From Anaeromyxobacter dehalogenans 2CP-1 (GTDB lineage Bacteria > Myxococcota > Myxococcia > Myxococcales > Anaeromyxobacteraceae), in the NCBI RefSeq assembly GCF_000022145.1, contig NC_011891.1, forward strand, positions 3,888,501 through 3,952,500: 64,000 nt of DNA, given 5' to 3'. The notes beneath the pieces are model-generated. The model worked only from the letters and a program-made list of their open reading frames with translations. It was not told the DNA's origin and did not search any database. The position numbers and the translations under genes are program-made. Positions 9,749 to 19,047 of the stretch are shown one piece after another. The stretch's first letter is position 1, and each line of letters opens with the position of its first letter.

Positions 9749-11380
9749 CTACCGCACCGGCGTCGCCTTGAGAGCGGTCTTCCCTTCCTTCACGTAGACC
9801 TGGAAGCGGACCGTGCGGCAGCCGTACTTCGCCACCAGCGTGGCGCGATTCTGCTCGAGCTTCTGCCGGAAGCGCTCGTAGGTGAGCCCCTCGACCGGCT
9901 CGCCGCACTCGCCGCGCACCCGGAGGAAGTCTCGGAAGACCTCGCGCCAGTGCTCCTCGTCGGTCGGCGGCTCCGGCGCGGTGGCGCGCGCGGCGGCCTG
10001 CAGCAGGTCTGCGGGCGCTGCCTGCGGCGGGTCGGGCACGATCGCCGGCGGCGGGCGAGCCGCCGGGGCGGGCACCGCCGCCGCCGCGAACGCGCCGCCC
10101 TGGAGCGCGCTGACGTCGAGCCGCTGCGTCGCGCCGGCGGCGGGCGGCGGGGGGACCGGGGCGGGCGGCGGGCGCGGCGGGAGCTGGAAGCTCTCCGGCT
10201 CGGGGGCGGGCGCCGGCGCGGCGAAGAACTCCTGCGTCAGCGACGGGGCCGGGCCGTGCGCCGCGGCGCCGGCCGCCTCGGTGGCCCGGTTCAGCGCGGC
10301 CGAGAGCGTGCCCATCTTGCCGGCCATGGCCGGCGCGCGGGCGCCGAAGTCGCCGCGGCCGATCCGGTCCGCGGCGGCGAGGAGGTCGGGCGGCACGTCC
10401 GGCGCCGGCTCGGCGCTGCGCACCAGCACGCCGAACAGCAGCCCGAGCACCAGCAGGACCGCGAGGAGCGCCGCGCCGTTCCACTGCAGCCGCACCACCG
10501 GCGCGAGCGCCGGCGCGGCCTGCGCGGACACCACCAGCGCCGCGTCCTGCACGCCGGCGACCGGCACGGCCAGCACCCGGTGCGCCGGGGCGGCGCCGGT
10601 CAGGAACCCGTGCGCGCCGATGGCGACGCCGAGCACATCCACCTTCACCGGCGCGAGCCGGCCCGCGTCGCGCTCGCGTCCGGCGCCCCCGCGCGCGGAG
10701 GCCGCGAGCTCGTCCGCGCCGGCCGGCGCCGAGGACGCCACCTTCGCGCCCGGCACGGCCAGGGTCAGGTCCACGCCGGTGCCCGCGGCGACGCCGCGCA
10801 GCCACGCGGCGTCGAGCGGGACCACGACCGCGAGCGCGCCGGACGCGCCGGCCGGGACGGCCACGGTGACCGCGAGCCCGCCCTGCGCCCGGGCGTACAC
10901 GCGCCGCGCCTTCCCGGCGAGCGCCTCGCGCAGCGCGGCCACGACGTCGGCGTCCGCCGCCGGCTGGGCCGCGCGCCGATCCAGCTCGGCCGCGTCCACC
11001 GCCACCGCGCGGGCGCCCGCCAGCGCGGTTCCCAGCTCGGACTGCGCGGCGGCCAGCGCGGCCGCCGCCGCCGCATCGAGCGCGGTCCCGCGCGCGGCCG
11101 CGTCCGGCTCCGCGGCGGCGACGCCGCGCGCCTTCCCGGCGGCGGCTGCCGGGGCGAGCGCCTGGAGCAGCGCGCCGTCGCGGGCGGCGAGCACTGCGGC
11201 GCCGTTCGCCTCCGCCTGCAGCGCGTGCTGCGCCGCGGCGAGGCGGCCCGCGCCGGCCTGCAACCGCGCGTCGAGCTGGCGCAGGGCGCTCGCCCGGAGG
11301 TCCGAGGTGAGGAGGTGGAGCGAGGCCGCACCGGCCCCGACCACGATGAGCGCATAGAGCCAGAGCTTGAGCCGGTTCAT
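9749..11380 (-). CDS. MXAN_5187-like two-pass membrane protein
   Basis: 543 aa. A short cytoplasmic N-terminus leads to TM1 (about 6-25) and a sensor-like extracytoplasmic domain to about 280. TM2 is GAALLAVLLVLGLLFGVLV, followed by a HAMP-like stretch and a Pro/Ala-rich linker. The conserved C-terminal 95 residues include HWREVFRDFLRVR and QNRATLVAKYGCRTVRFQVYVKEGKTALKATP. I recognise this end as the C-terminal domain named after Myxococcus xanthus MXAN_5187. Its function is not established. It converges on the kinase gene with a 34-bp gap. Topology resembles a chemoreceptor or kinase without a known output domain. Confidence 0.8.
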   Translation of the reverse strand: MNRLKLWLYALIVVGAGAASLHLLTSDLRASALRQLDARLQAGAGRLAAAQHALQAEANGAAVLAARDGALLQALAPAAAAGKARGVAAAEPDAAARGTALDAAAAAALAAAQSELGTALAGARAVAVDAAELDRRAAQPAADADVVAALREALAGKARRVYARAQGGLAVTVAVPAGASGALAVVVPLDAAWLRGVAAGTGVDLTLAVPGAKVASSAPAGADELAASARGGAGRERDAGRLAPVKVDVLGVAIGAHGFLTGAAPAHRVLAVPVAGVQDAALVVSAQAAPALAPVVRLQWNGAALLAVLLVLGLLFGVLVRSAEPAPDVPPDLLAAADRIGRGDFGARAPAMAGKMGTLSAALNRATEAAGAAAHGPAPSLTQEFFAAPAPAPEPESFQLPPRPPPAPVPPPPAAGATQRLDVSALQGGAFAAAAVPAPAARPPPAIVPDPPQAAPADLLQAAARATAPEPPTDEEHWREVFRDFLRVRGECGEPVEGLTYERFRQKLEQNRATLVAKYGCRTVRFQVYVKEGKTALKATPVR

Positions 11381-11671
11381 CGTCCGCCCTTATAGGCGGC
11401 TGCCGAGGGGGTGTCAAACCAACCGCCGACCGAGCGAGCGCCCCTTTTCTTCCGTGTTCCCGGGCAGTTCGACGGCCGGCCCGGGTTCACGGTCAGTGGA
11501 TGACGGCCCCGGACCGGGACGGCGCGGCCGAGGGCGCTGCGCCGGGGCCGGGAAGGGGCGCCACCCCCCCCGCGACGTGTCACGTCCGAGTACACCTTTC
11601 CTCCGTACGTTGCTGTTTCAACCTGGATCGGGCCGCCCTCCCGCCCGTCCGTCTCCCCGGAGACCCACCTC
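11381..11671. other. Divergent intergenic region
   Basis: These 291 bp separate the MXAN_5187-like gene from the S46 peptidase gene. I see no convincing promoter box, RNA gene or repeat, apart from a C-rich stretch. Short ORFs here lack coding character. Confidence 0.5.
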
Positions 11672-13792
11672 GTGAAGCGACTCCTCCTCGCGCTCCTCCT
11701 CGCCTCCCCGCTCGCCGGCCGCGCCGACGAGGGCATGTGGACCTACGACGCGTTCCCCTCGGATCGCGTGGCCCGCAAGTACGGTTTCGATCCGTCCACC
11801 GCGTGGCTGGACCGCGCCCGCCTCGCCTCCGCCCGCCTCGCCCGCGGCTGCTCGGCGTCGTTCGTGTCGGACGGCGGCCTGGTGATGACCAACCACCACT
11901 GCGTGCACGAGTGCGTGGAGGAGCTCTCCAGCGCCGGCAAGGACCTGGTGGCGACCGGGTTCCTGGCGCGCACGGGCGCGGACGAGCTGCGGTGCCCCGC
12001 GATGCAGGTGGACCAGCTGCTCCGGATCACGGACGTGACGAAGCGGGTGCACGGCGCGCTGGCGGGCCTCCAGGGCGCGCGCTTCAACGCCGCGCTCTAC
12101 GCGCAGAAGGCCGCGATCGAGAAGGAGTGCCAGGGCACCGACCCGGGCCTGCGCTGCGAGCTGGTGGAGCTGTACCACGGCGGCGTCTACAGCCTGTACC
12201 AGTACCGCCGCTACGACGACGTGCGACTGGTGTTCGCGCCGGAGTTCGCCATCGCGTTCTTCGGCGGCGATCCCGACAACTTCATGTTCCCGCGGTACGA
12301 CCTCGACGTCGCGTTCATCCGCGTGTACCAGGGCGGCAAGCCGGCGCGGACCGCGGACCACTTCACCTGGTCGCCCGCCGGGGCCCCTGCCGGCGCGCTC
12401 ACGTTCGTCTCCGGGAACCCCGGCAAGACCGAGCGGCTGCTGACCGTGGCGCAGCTCGCGTACGTGCGCGACCACGCGCTGCCGGATGCGCTGGAGCGGC
12501 TGGCGGAGGAGCGCGGCCTGCTCACCGGGTTCCAGCTCACCGGCCCGGAGGCGAAGCGCGTCTCCACCTCCCGGCTCTTCTACAACGAGAACAGCGTCAA
12601 GGCGCGCCGCGGCCAGCTCGCCGCGCTCCGCGATCCGGCGTTCTTCGCGACGAAGGTGGCGGAGGAGAACAAGCTCCGCGCCGCGCTCCGCCGCGACCCG
12701 GCGAAGGCCCGGAAGTACCTTCCGGCCTGGGACCGCATCGCGGCCGCGCAGGTGCGGGCGCTCTCGCTGGAGATCCCCTACGACTGGCTCGAGCTCCTGC
12801 CCTCCGGGCGCAGCCGGATCGGCGGCGACCTGTTCTGGATGGCGCGCCACCTGGTGCGCGCGGCGGACGAGCGCAGGAAGCCGGACGGCGAGCGGCTGAA
12901 GGAGTACCGTGACACCGCCCTCCCCTCCCTGGCGGACAGCGTCACCAGCACGGCGCCCATCGACGCGGCCTACGAGACGGTCCGCCTCGGGTTCTGGCTG
13001 GAGAAGGTGCGGGAGCGGCTCGGGACGGATCACGCCGCGGTGAAGCACGCGCTCGGATCCGCCTCGCCCGCCGAGGTCGCGCGCAAGGTGGTCGCCGGCA
13101 CGGCGCTGCGCGACCCGGCGGTCCGCAAGGCGCTCTGGGAAGGCGGCGCGGCGGCGGTCGACGCCAGCAAGGACCCGCTCCTCGCGCTCGCGCGCGCCGC
13201 GGACGCCGACGCGCGCGCGGTCCGCAAGCAGTGGGAGGACGAGGTCGACTCGGTCGAGATCCAGAACCAGGCGCTCATCGCCCAGGCCCGCTTCGCGGTG
13301 TACGGCCGGAGCATCTACCCGGACGCCACCTTCTCGCCGCGGCTCTCCTACGGCCAGGTGAAGGGCTGGAAGCAGGACGGCCGCGAGGTGGCGCCGTTCA
13401 CCACCTTCGCGGGCGCGTTCGAGCGCCACACCGGCAGCGAGCCGTACGCGCTCCCGAAGAGCTGGCTGGACGCGAAGCCCCGCCTCGACCTGGCCACGCC
13501 GCTCGACTTCGTCACCGACAACGACATCATCGGCGGGAACTCGGGCTCACCGGTGTTCGACCGCGACCTCCGCATCGTGGGGCTGGCCTTCGACGGGAAC
13601 CTGGCCTCGCTCGGCGGCGACTACGGGTTCGACGATTCGGCGAACCGCGCCGTGGCGGTCCACTCGTCCGCCATCGTCCACGCGCTGGCGCGCATCTACG
13701 GCGCCGACCGGCTGGTGTCCGAGCTCGGCGCCGCGCCGGCCGGGGCCGCCGGGGCGGCCCCCCCGCCGGGCGCCACCCGCAGCACGAAGTAG
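11672..13792 (+). CDS. S46 family dipeptidyl-peptidase
   Basis: 706 aa, the usual length for DPP7/DPP11-type enzymes. A signal peptide (LLLALLLASPLAGRA) precedes the diagnostic DEGMWTYDAFP start. The chymotrypsin-like fold shows the catalytic His region TNHHCVHECV (His75/76) and the Ser motif GNSGSP (Ser624). Members remove N-terminal dipeptides in the periplasm. Specificity (DPP7 versus acidic-specific DPP11) is set by one S1 residue I cannot place. The family suits a predatory or proteolytic lifestyle. A hairpin plus T-run follows the stop. Confidence 0.93.
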   Translation: MKRLLLALLLASPLAGRADEGMWTYDAFPSDRVARKYGFDPSTAWLDRARLASARLARGCSASFVSDGGLVMTNHHCVHECVEELSSAGKDLVATGFLARTGADELRCPAMQVDQLLRITDVTKRVHGALAGLQGARFNAALYAQKAAIEKECQGTDPGLRCELVELYHGGVYSLYQYRRYDDVRLVFAPEFAIAFFGGDPDNFMFPRYDLDVAFIRVYQGGKPARTADHFTWSPAGAPAGALTFVSGNPGKTERLLTVAQLAYVRDHALPDALERLAEERGLLTGFQLTGPEAKRVSTSRLFYNENSVKARRGQLAALRDPAFFATKVAEENKLRAALRRDPAKARKYLPAWDRIAAAQVRALSLEIPYDWLELLPSGRSRIGGDLFWMARHLVRAADERRKPDGERLKEYRDTALPSLADSVTSTAPIDAAYETVRLGFWLEKVRERLGTDHAAVKHALGSASPAEVARKVVAGTALRDPAVRKALWEGGAAAVDASKDPLLALARAADADARAVRKQWEDEVDSVEIQNQALIAQARFAVYGRSIYPDATFSPRLSYGQVKGWKQDGREVAPFTTFAGAFERHTGSEPYALPKSWLDAKPRLDLATPLDFVTDNDIIGGNSGSPVFDRDLRIVGLAFDGNLASLGGDYGFDDSANRAVAVHSSAIVHALARIYGADRLVSELGAAPAGAAGAAPPPGATRSTK

Positions 13793-13807
13793 CGGGACGG
13801 ATCGCCG

Positions 13808-13848
13808 CGGGCCCGGGTGCCGTCGAGGCGCCCGGGCCCGTCCATTTT
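13808..13848 (+). terminator. Rho-independent-type terminator after the S46 peptidase gene
   Basis: A 10-bp perfect GC stem pairs 13808-13817 with 13831-13840, extended by further pairs (one G-T) to a 5-nt loop. TCCATTTT follows at once. It sits 16 nt after the peptidase stop and before the permease gene. Confidence 0.7.
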
Positions 13849-13904
13849 GCCGCGCCGCCCCGCCCAGGGCCCCTGATATCCTCCGCCGCCTCAAGGAGAT
13901 CGCC

Positions 13905-15275
13905 GTGACCGCTCCCGCCTCCGCCCTCGATCGCTTCTTCGGCCTCCGCGCCCGCGGCACCACCGTGCGGCGCGAGATCCTGGCCGGCACCACCACCTTC
14001 ATGACGATGGCGTACATCCTGTTCGTGAACCCGGAGATCCTCGGGAACGCGGCGGGCGCGGGCCACTTCGCGGCCATCCTCACCTCGACGGCGCTGGTGG
14101 CCGCGGTCATGACCGCGGCCATGGGGCTGTTCGCGAACCTGCCGCTCGCGCTCGCCTCGGGCATGGGGCTGAACGCGGTGGTGGCGTTCGGGCTGGTGCT
14201 GGGCAAGAAGCTCACCTACCCGCAGGCCATGGGCGTCATCGTGGCGGAGGGCCTGCTCATCACGCTGCTGGTCGCCACCGGCCTGCGCCAGGCGGTGGTG
14301 CGCGCGGTGCCGATGACGCTGAAGCGCGCCATCGGCATCGGCATCGGCCTGTTCCTCGCCATCATCGGCTTCAAGGGCGCCGGCTTCATCTCGGCGGGCG
14401 GCGCGCTGCTGCAGCTCGGGCCCGAGGGCGCCGCGGGCCGCCTGGCCGGGTTCCCGGTGGTGCTGTTCGCGCTCACGCTCGTGTTCACCGCCTGGCTCGT
14501 GTCGCGCGGCGTGCGCGGCGCCCTGCTCATCGGCATCGCGGTCTCCACCGCGGTGGCGGTGGCCGCGAAGGCGGCGTTCGGCGGCGCGGGCTTCGCCCCG
14601 CACGTCGCGAACCTGCCCAGCTCGATCTTCGGCCTGCCCGACTTCTCCATGCTCGGCCAGGTGGACTTCTCGTTCGTGACGGTCCTCGGCTGGCTCGCGG
14701 CCTCCCTGGCGGTCTTCTCGATCATGCTCTCCGACTTCTTCGACACGGTCGGCACCGTGGTCGCGGTGGGCCAGGAGGCGAAGTACCTGGACGAGAACGG
14801 CAACTTCCCCCGCGCCAGCACGGTGCTGATGGTGGACTCCCTCGCCGCGATCGCGGGCGGGCTCGCCGGCGCCAGCTCGGCGACGACCTACGTGGAGAGC
14901 GCCGCGGGCGCGGCCTCCGGCGGCCGCACCGGGCTCACCTCGGTGACCACGGCAGCGCTGTTCGCGCTGTGCCTCTTCATCTCGCCGCTCGCCGGCATCG
15001 TCCCGCCGCAGGCCACCGGGGCGGTGCTGGTGCTGGTCGGCTACATGATGATGCGCGACGTCGGCTCCATCGCCTGGGACGATCCCACCGAGTCGATCCC
15101 CGCGTTCCTGACGGTGACCGTGATGCCGTTCACCTACTCCATCACGAACGGCATCGGCGCCGGGTTCGTCTCCTACGTGCTCCTGAAGCTCGCCGGCGGC
15201 AAGGCGCGCCAGGTCCACCCGCTCATGATCGGGGCCTCGATCGCGTTCGTGGTCTACTTCGCCATCGGCGGGTAG
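13905..15275 (+). CDS. AzgA-type NCS2 purine permease (guanine/hypoxanthine/adenine)
   Basis: 456 aa with about 12 hydrophobic segments. It opens with the family signature GTTVRREILAGTTTFMTMAYILFVNP. The motifs ALASGMGLNAVVAFG and SDFFDTVGTVVAVG, plus GLAGASSATTYVESAAG, are diagnostic of AzgA-like purine:H+ symporters in the NCS2/COG2252 family. GTG 13905 was chosen because AAGGAG lies 7 nt upstream. It is monocistronic. The substrate is inferred from the family; guanine/hypoxanthine versus adenine is not resolvable here. Confidence 0.93.
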   Translation: MTAPASALDRFFGLRARGTTVRREILAGTTTFMTMAYILFVNPEILGNAAGAGHFAAILTSTALVAAVMTAAMGLFANLPLALASGMGLNAVVAFGLVLGKKLTYPQAMGVIVAEGLLITLLVATGLRQAVVRAVPMTLKRAIGIGIGLFLAIIGFKGAGFISAGGALLQLGPEGAAGRLAGFPVVLFALTLVFTAWLVSRGVRGALLIGIAVSTAVAVAAKAAFGGAGFAPHVANLPSSIFGLPDFSMLGQVDFSFVTVLGWLAASLAVFSIMLSDFFDTVGTVVAVGQEAKYLDENGNFPRASTVLMVDSLAAIAGGLAGASSATTYVESAAGAASGGRTGLTSVTTAALFALCLFISPLAGIVPPQATGAVLVLVGYMMMRDVGSIAWDDPTESIPAFLTVTVMPFTYSITNGIGAGFVSYVLLKLAGGKARQVHPLMIGASIAFVVYFAIGG

Positions 15276-15327
15276 GCGGCGGGCCGGCGGCCGGGCCCCG
15301 GAGGGCGCCGCGCCGGCCCTGGCCGGC

Positions 15328-16332
15328 TCACGCGTCCCGCGGCACCGCGATCATCCGCTCCAGCGCGCGGCGCGCGCCGGCGGCGACGTCCGGCTCGACC
15401 CTCACCTCGTGCTTCCCGCGCACCAGCGCGTCGCGGATCATGAGCAGGTCGATCATCTTCATGTAGGGGCAGTGCATGCGACAGCCGATGCAGCCGTCGG
15501 CCACGATGAACTCGCGATCCGGCCAGCGCTTCTTCATCTGGTGCACGATGCCGTGCTCGGTGGCGACGATGAACGTCCGGGCCGACGGGAACTTCTCCAC
15601 CGCGGAGATCATGGCGGTGGTGGAGCAGACCACGTCGGCGACGTCGATCACGTCGGCACGGCACTCCGGGTGCGCGATGACCACCGCCTCGGGGCGGCTG
15701 GCGCGCACCTTCTCCACGTTGGCCGAGCGCAGCACGTCGTGCACGGGGCAGCAGCCGTCGTAGACCACCACCTCCTTCTCCGGCACCTTCGCCGCCACCC
15801 AGCGGCCCAGGTTCCGGTCCGGCGTGAACAGGATCTTCTGCTGCGGCAGCGAGCGCACCACCGAGGCGGCGTTCGCGCTGGTGCAGCAGATGTCGGAGAG
15901 CGCCTTCACCTCGGCGGTGGAGTTCACGTAGGTCACCACCGCGTGGCCCGGGTAGCGCGCCTTCCAGTCCTCCAGCGACTCGGCGGTGATCGAGTCCGCC
16001 AGCGAGCAGCCCGCGGACAGGTTCGGCAGGAGCACGCGCTTGTCGGGCGCCAGCACCTTGGCCGACTCGGCCATGAAGTGCACGCCGCAGAACACGATGG
16101 TGGACTGCGGCACCTTCTGGCCCAGGATGGCGAGCTGCAGCGAGTCGCCGACGTGGTCGGCCACGTTCTGCACCTCGGGCACCTGGTAGTTGTGCGCCAG
16201 GATGACCGCGTCCTTCTCCTTCGCCAGGGCGCGGATCTCCGCCTCGAGCCCGGCCACCTCGGCGGCGGGGAGGTCGCTGCCGCTGACGGGGTGCGCGACG
16301 GGGTCGTGGATGGGGACGACGGGCAGGGTCAT
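15328..16332 (-). CDS. nadA: Quinolinate synthase NadA
   Basis: 334 aa. NadA condenses iminoaspartate with dihydroxyacetone phosphate to quinolinate for NAD synthesis, using a [4Fe-4S] cluster. Visible motifs are ILAHNYQVPEVQ, VFCGVHFMAESAK (first Cys), CCTSANA (second Cys region) and DGCIGCRMHCPYMKM (third). The ATG overlaps the stop of a small ribbon-helix-helix-like gene (ATGA at 16329-16332), so the two are co-translated. No nadB or nadC is in the window. Confidence 0.96.
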   Translation of the reverse strand: MTLPVVPIHDPVAHPVSGSDLPAAEVAGLEAEIRALAKEKDAVILAHNYQVPEVQNVADHVGDSLQLAILGQKVPQSTIVFCGVHFMAESAKVLAPDKRVLLPNLSAGCSLADSITAESLEDWKARYPGHAVVTYVNSTAEVKALSDICCTSANAASVVRSLPQQKILFTPDRNLGRWVAAKVPEKEVVVYDGCCPVHDVLRSANVEKVRASRPEAVVIAHPECRADVIDVADVVCSTTAMISAVEKFPSARTFIVATEHGIVHQMKKRWPDREFIVADGCIGCRMHCPYMKMIDLLMIRDALVRGKHEVRVEPDVAAGARRALERMIAVPRDA

Positions 16333-16550
16333 GGCTTCACCCGGGCGCCGCGCGCGGGCTTGATGTCGCCCGTGCCGGCGGGAAATAGGCGCCAGAACTC
16401 GCGGCGCACGAGGCCGACCAGGGTGGCCGACTTGGAGAACCCGTGGTAGCGGGCCACCGCGTCGAGCATCGTCACGTCCTCGTCGGTGGCCGAGAAGCTG
16501 CGGACCTTGGCGGCCCGGCCGCCCGGTCGCTCGCCGTTCTTGCGGTTCAT
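16329..16550 (-). CDS. Small ribbon-helix-helix-like protein coupled to nadA
   Basis: 73 aa from ATG 16550. After a basic tail comes VRSFSATDEDVTMLDAVARY then GFSKSATLVGLVRREFWRLF. That is a short strand followed by two helices, the pattern of MetJ/Arc-type DNA-binding proteins, but no specific family is recognised. It overlaps nadA by 4 nt. An AT-rich -10-like element (TATAAC, about 16574-16579) would start transcription close to the upstream ATG 16568. I therefore prefer 16550, with GGAAG upstream. A role as regulator of NAD synthesis is inference. Confidence 0.65.
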   Translation of the reverse strand: MNRKNGERPGGRAAKVRSFSATDEDVTMLDAVARYHGFSKSATLVGLVRREFWRLFPAGTGDIKPARGARVKP

Positions 16551-16705
16551 GCGTCGCGCTTCCGGCATGGTCGAAAAGTTATATAAACGTTCGTGAAGAC
16601 CTACGCATCCTACGACGCCCGCGCGCCCCGGCGCAACCCGTGCCGGCCGTTCCCTTCGAGCGCCAGGCCTTGCGCGGAGGACCGGGAGCGGGCATCCCTG
16701 CCTGC

Positions 16706-17500
16706 GTGCGCCTCGTCGTCACCACCCCGCTCCGCCCGTCCGCCGAGGAGGAGCGCGACGCCGTGCTCGCCGCGGCGCGCTACGACCTGCCCTACGCCGC
16801 GCGCGGCGGGCGGGCGCTCACCCGCGTGGTCGCGGCCGCGGGCGGCGAGGCCGCGCTCGTCCTCTCCGCCACGCGCGCGGTGCTGGTGGCGGGCGGGGCC
16901 GAGCACGCCTGGTCGCCGGGGATGGGCATCCTCAGGATGAAGCGGGTGCTGGCGGCGCGCGCGTCCGGCCGGCCCGCGGCGCCGCCGGATCGCGACCCGT
17001 TCACCGAGGCGGCGGGGCTCGAGCCGGGCGACCGCGTGCTCGATTGCACGGCCGGCCTCGGCGCGGATGCGCTGGTGGCGGCTGGGGCGGTCGGGCCCCG
17101 CGGCGAGGTGGTGGGGATCGAGTCCTCGCGCGCGCTGGCAGCGTGGACCGGCGAGGGGATGCGAAGGCTGGAGCACGAGCCGGCGAGGCGGGTGGAGATC
17201 CGCTGCGCCGACCACGCGGCGTTCCTGGCCGGGGCGGCGGATCGGTCCTTCGACGTGGTGGTGTTCGATCCGATGTTCCGGCACGCGCGGGCGGAGCCGG
17301 GCGGGTTCGACGTGGTCCGGCGGCTCGCCGACGCGCGGCCGCTCGCGGCGGAGGCGCTGGCCGAGGCGCGGCGGGTGGCGCGGCGCTGGGTGGTGGTGAA
17401 GGACGGCGCGCCGGGGTGGGATCTGGCGCGGCTGGGGCTGGTGCCGATGGCGAGCGCGCGGGGGGCGCATCGGTACTATGCGAGGGTCGAGGCGAGGTGA
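16706..17500 (+). CDS. RsmJ-like class I SAM-dependent methyltransferase
   Basis: 264 aa from GTG 16706. The N-terminus RLVVTTPLRPSAEEE and the glycine-rich motif I DCTAGLGADALVAA resemble the RsmJ (16S rRNA m2G1516) and UPF0341/DUF548-type methyltransferases. Motif II is VVGIESSRALAAW and motif IV is FDVVVFDPMFRHA (DPMF as in rRNA/DNA methyltransferases). The target is not proven. A longer in-frame start at GTG 16640 adds 22 residues with no family match. Confidence 0.8.
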   Translation: MRLVVTTPLRPSAEEERDAVLAAARYDLPYAARGGRALTRVVAAAGGEAALVLSATRAVLVAGGAEHAWSPGMGILRMKRVLAARASGRPAAPPDRDPFTEAAGLEPGDRVLDCTAGLGADALVAAGAVGPRGEVVGIESSRALAAWTGEGMRRLEHEPARRVEIRCADHAAFLAGAADRSFDVVVFDPMFRHARAEPGGFDVVRRLADARPLAAEALAEARRVARRWVVVKDGAPGWDLARLGLVPMASARGAHRYYARVEAR

Positions 17501-17547
17501 ATCGGAGCGGGAGCCGCGCGCGAACGTTCCGAATGGCGGTGAGGGGG

Positions 17548-17709
17548 CGGGGGCGGCGGGAGCGGGGCTGCTTGGCCGGGCCGAACGGGGGCACGAGGGG
17601 GCGGGGGCGGTGTGCCGGAACCGGGCGGCGGGGGGCTTCGAGGACGCGGGGGCGGTCGGAGCGGGGCTGCTTGGCCGGGCCGAACCGGGGCATCGAGGGG
17701 GCGGGGGCG
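17548..17709. repeat. Two imperfect 63-bp direct repeats in a G-rich intergenic tract
   Basis: The 338-bp gap 17501-17838 contains no credible gene. It holds two copies of a G-rich unit, about 17548-17609 and 17646-17709, sharing the core AGCGGGGCTGCTTGGCCGGG. Strong G-over-C skew and GGGGGCGGGGGCGG runs suggest slipped-strand duplication or G-quadruplex potential on the plus strand. They lie directly upstream of the HNH gene. Confidence 0.75.
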
Positions 17710-17838
17710 CGTGTGTACGGTGCGCATCGCGCAGGCCGAGGTCCCGAGGGGCAGCGAGCGTTCGGCGGCGGTCGGGCCGGTGCCGCGTACCGAGGCCGCT
17801 GACGGCTCGTCGCCCTCCTTCGCTCCGAGCGCCATGCC

Positions 17839-18906
17839 ATGGCGGAGTTCCTGGTCGCGCTGGCGGAGTTCGACCGGCGGGGGTTGTACCGGGACCTGGG
17901 GCACGCCTCGCTGTTCTCTTTCCTGCATCGGGAGCTGAAGGTCTCGGCGGGCTCGGCCCAGCTTCGGAAGACGGCCGCCGAGCTCATCCAGCGCTACCCT
18001 GCCGTCGAGGGAGCGCTGCGGGAGGGCAAGCTGTGCCTGTCCTCGGTCTGCGAGCTGGCGAAGGTGGTGACACCGGAGAACTGTGCCGACGTCCTGCCCC
18101 GCTTCTTCGGGCTGTCGAGCCGCGAGGCGGCGGCCGTCGTCGCGTCCATCCGGCCGGTCGAGAATCCGCCGCGGCGGGAGATCGTGGCTTCGCTGCGGTC
18201 CGCTGCTCCTGCGGTGCTCCCGATGGCGGCCTCGCGCGATGCCGAGTCGCCGGAGCCCGCACGGGTCGTTTTACTTCATGCGCATGAAACGCCGCCGCCC
18301 CTCTCCGCTCGCGGTGGGCCTGTCGAACCGCAAGCGCTCGAGGCGGGCCCGGCGGCGCTCGCTCCGCCCGCCGCGCCAGCCCTGAAGCCCAGTTCCGTGG
18401 ACTGGCTCGACGGGGATTCGGCGCGCCTGCACCTCACCGTCTCCAAGGCCTTCCTGAAGAAGCTCGACGCCGCGCGGGACGCGCTGTCCCACGCGATGCC
18501 CGGCGCCTCCCGCGAGAACGTCCTCGCGGCGGCGCTCGACCTGCTCATCTCCGAGCGCGACCGGCGCAAGGGGCTCGGCGCCCGGCCGCAGAAGAAGGTT
18601 CGTCCTTCGAAGACGGACCACGTCCCGGCCCACGTCCGCCGCGAGGTCTGGGCGCGCGACGGCGGGCGATGCACCTTCGTGCTCGCGTCCGGGGAACGGT
18701 GCGGGTCCACGCACCGGCTCGAGCTCGACCACGTCGTGCCGCGGGCGCGCGGCGGCGCCTCGACGGCGGACAACCTTCGGATCCGCTGCAGAGGTCACGA
18801 TCTCGAGGAGGCGCGGCGGGTCTTCGGCGACGCGCTGATGGACGCATACGCGCCGAGGCCGCCCGCATCTCCACGGGCGAGCGACCGCCCTTGTCGGCCA
18901 CCATAG
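17839..18906 (+). CDS. HNH endonuclease of the DUF222-like type, N-terminus possibly lost
   Basis: 355 aa. A helical N-terminal domain (MAEFLVALAEFDRRGLYRDL, SAGSAQLRKTAAELIQRYP) and a Pro/Ala linker lead to a C-terminal HNH nuclease domain. That domain reads VRREVWARDGGRCTFVLASGERCG, then LELDHVVPRARGG (catalytic His) and DNLRIRCRGHD. Such proteins occur in many copies in Anaeromyxobacter-type genomes and are suspected selfish or mobile nucleases. In frame upstream of ATG 17839, LVALLRSERHA continues the domain without any start codon until a TGA at 17800. The annotated start is therefore probably not the ancestral one. Confidence 0.8.
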   Translation: MAEFLVALAEFDRRGLYRDLGHASLFSFLHRELKVSAGSAQLRKTAAELIQRYPAVEGALREGKLCLSSVCELAKVVTPENCADVLPRFFGLSSREAAAVVASIRPVENPPRREIVASLRSAAPAVLPMAASRDAESPEPARVVLLHAHETPPPLSARGGPVEPQALEAGPAALAPPAAPALKPSSVDWLDGDSARLHLTVSKAFLKKLDAARDALSHAMPGASRENVLAAALDLLISERDRRKGLGARPQKKVRPSKTDHVPAHVRREVWARDGGRCTFVLASGERCGSTHRLELDHVVPRARGGASTADNLRIRCRGHDLEEARRVFGDALMDAYAPRPPASPRASDRPCRPP

Positions 18907-19047
18907 CGTCGGCTGCGCGCGGCCGCGCCCGGACGGCCGCGCTACAATCGCCCCGCGCACCCGGAGGAACTGCTCGAGCGCGGCGTTGAGCGGCTGCGCC
19001 CGTTCTTCGACGGGCTCGGGTTCCGGTACGCCTTCCTCGAGACGGTC

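Noticed and set aside
17478-18287. 269-codon ORF over the G-rich repeats
   Set aside because: Its Gly/Arg-rich sequence reflects the G-skewed repeats, and it overlaps the HNH gene out of frame.
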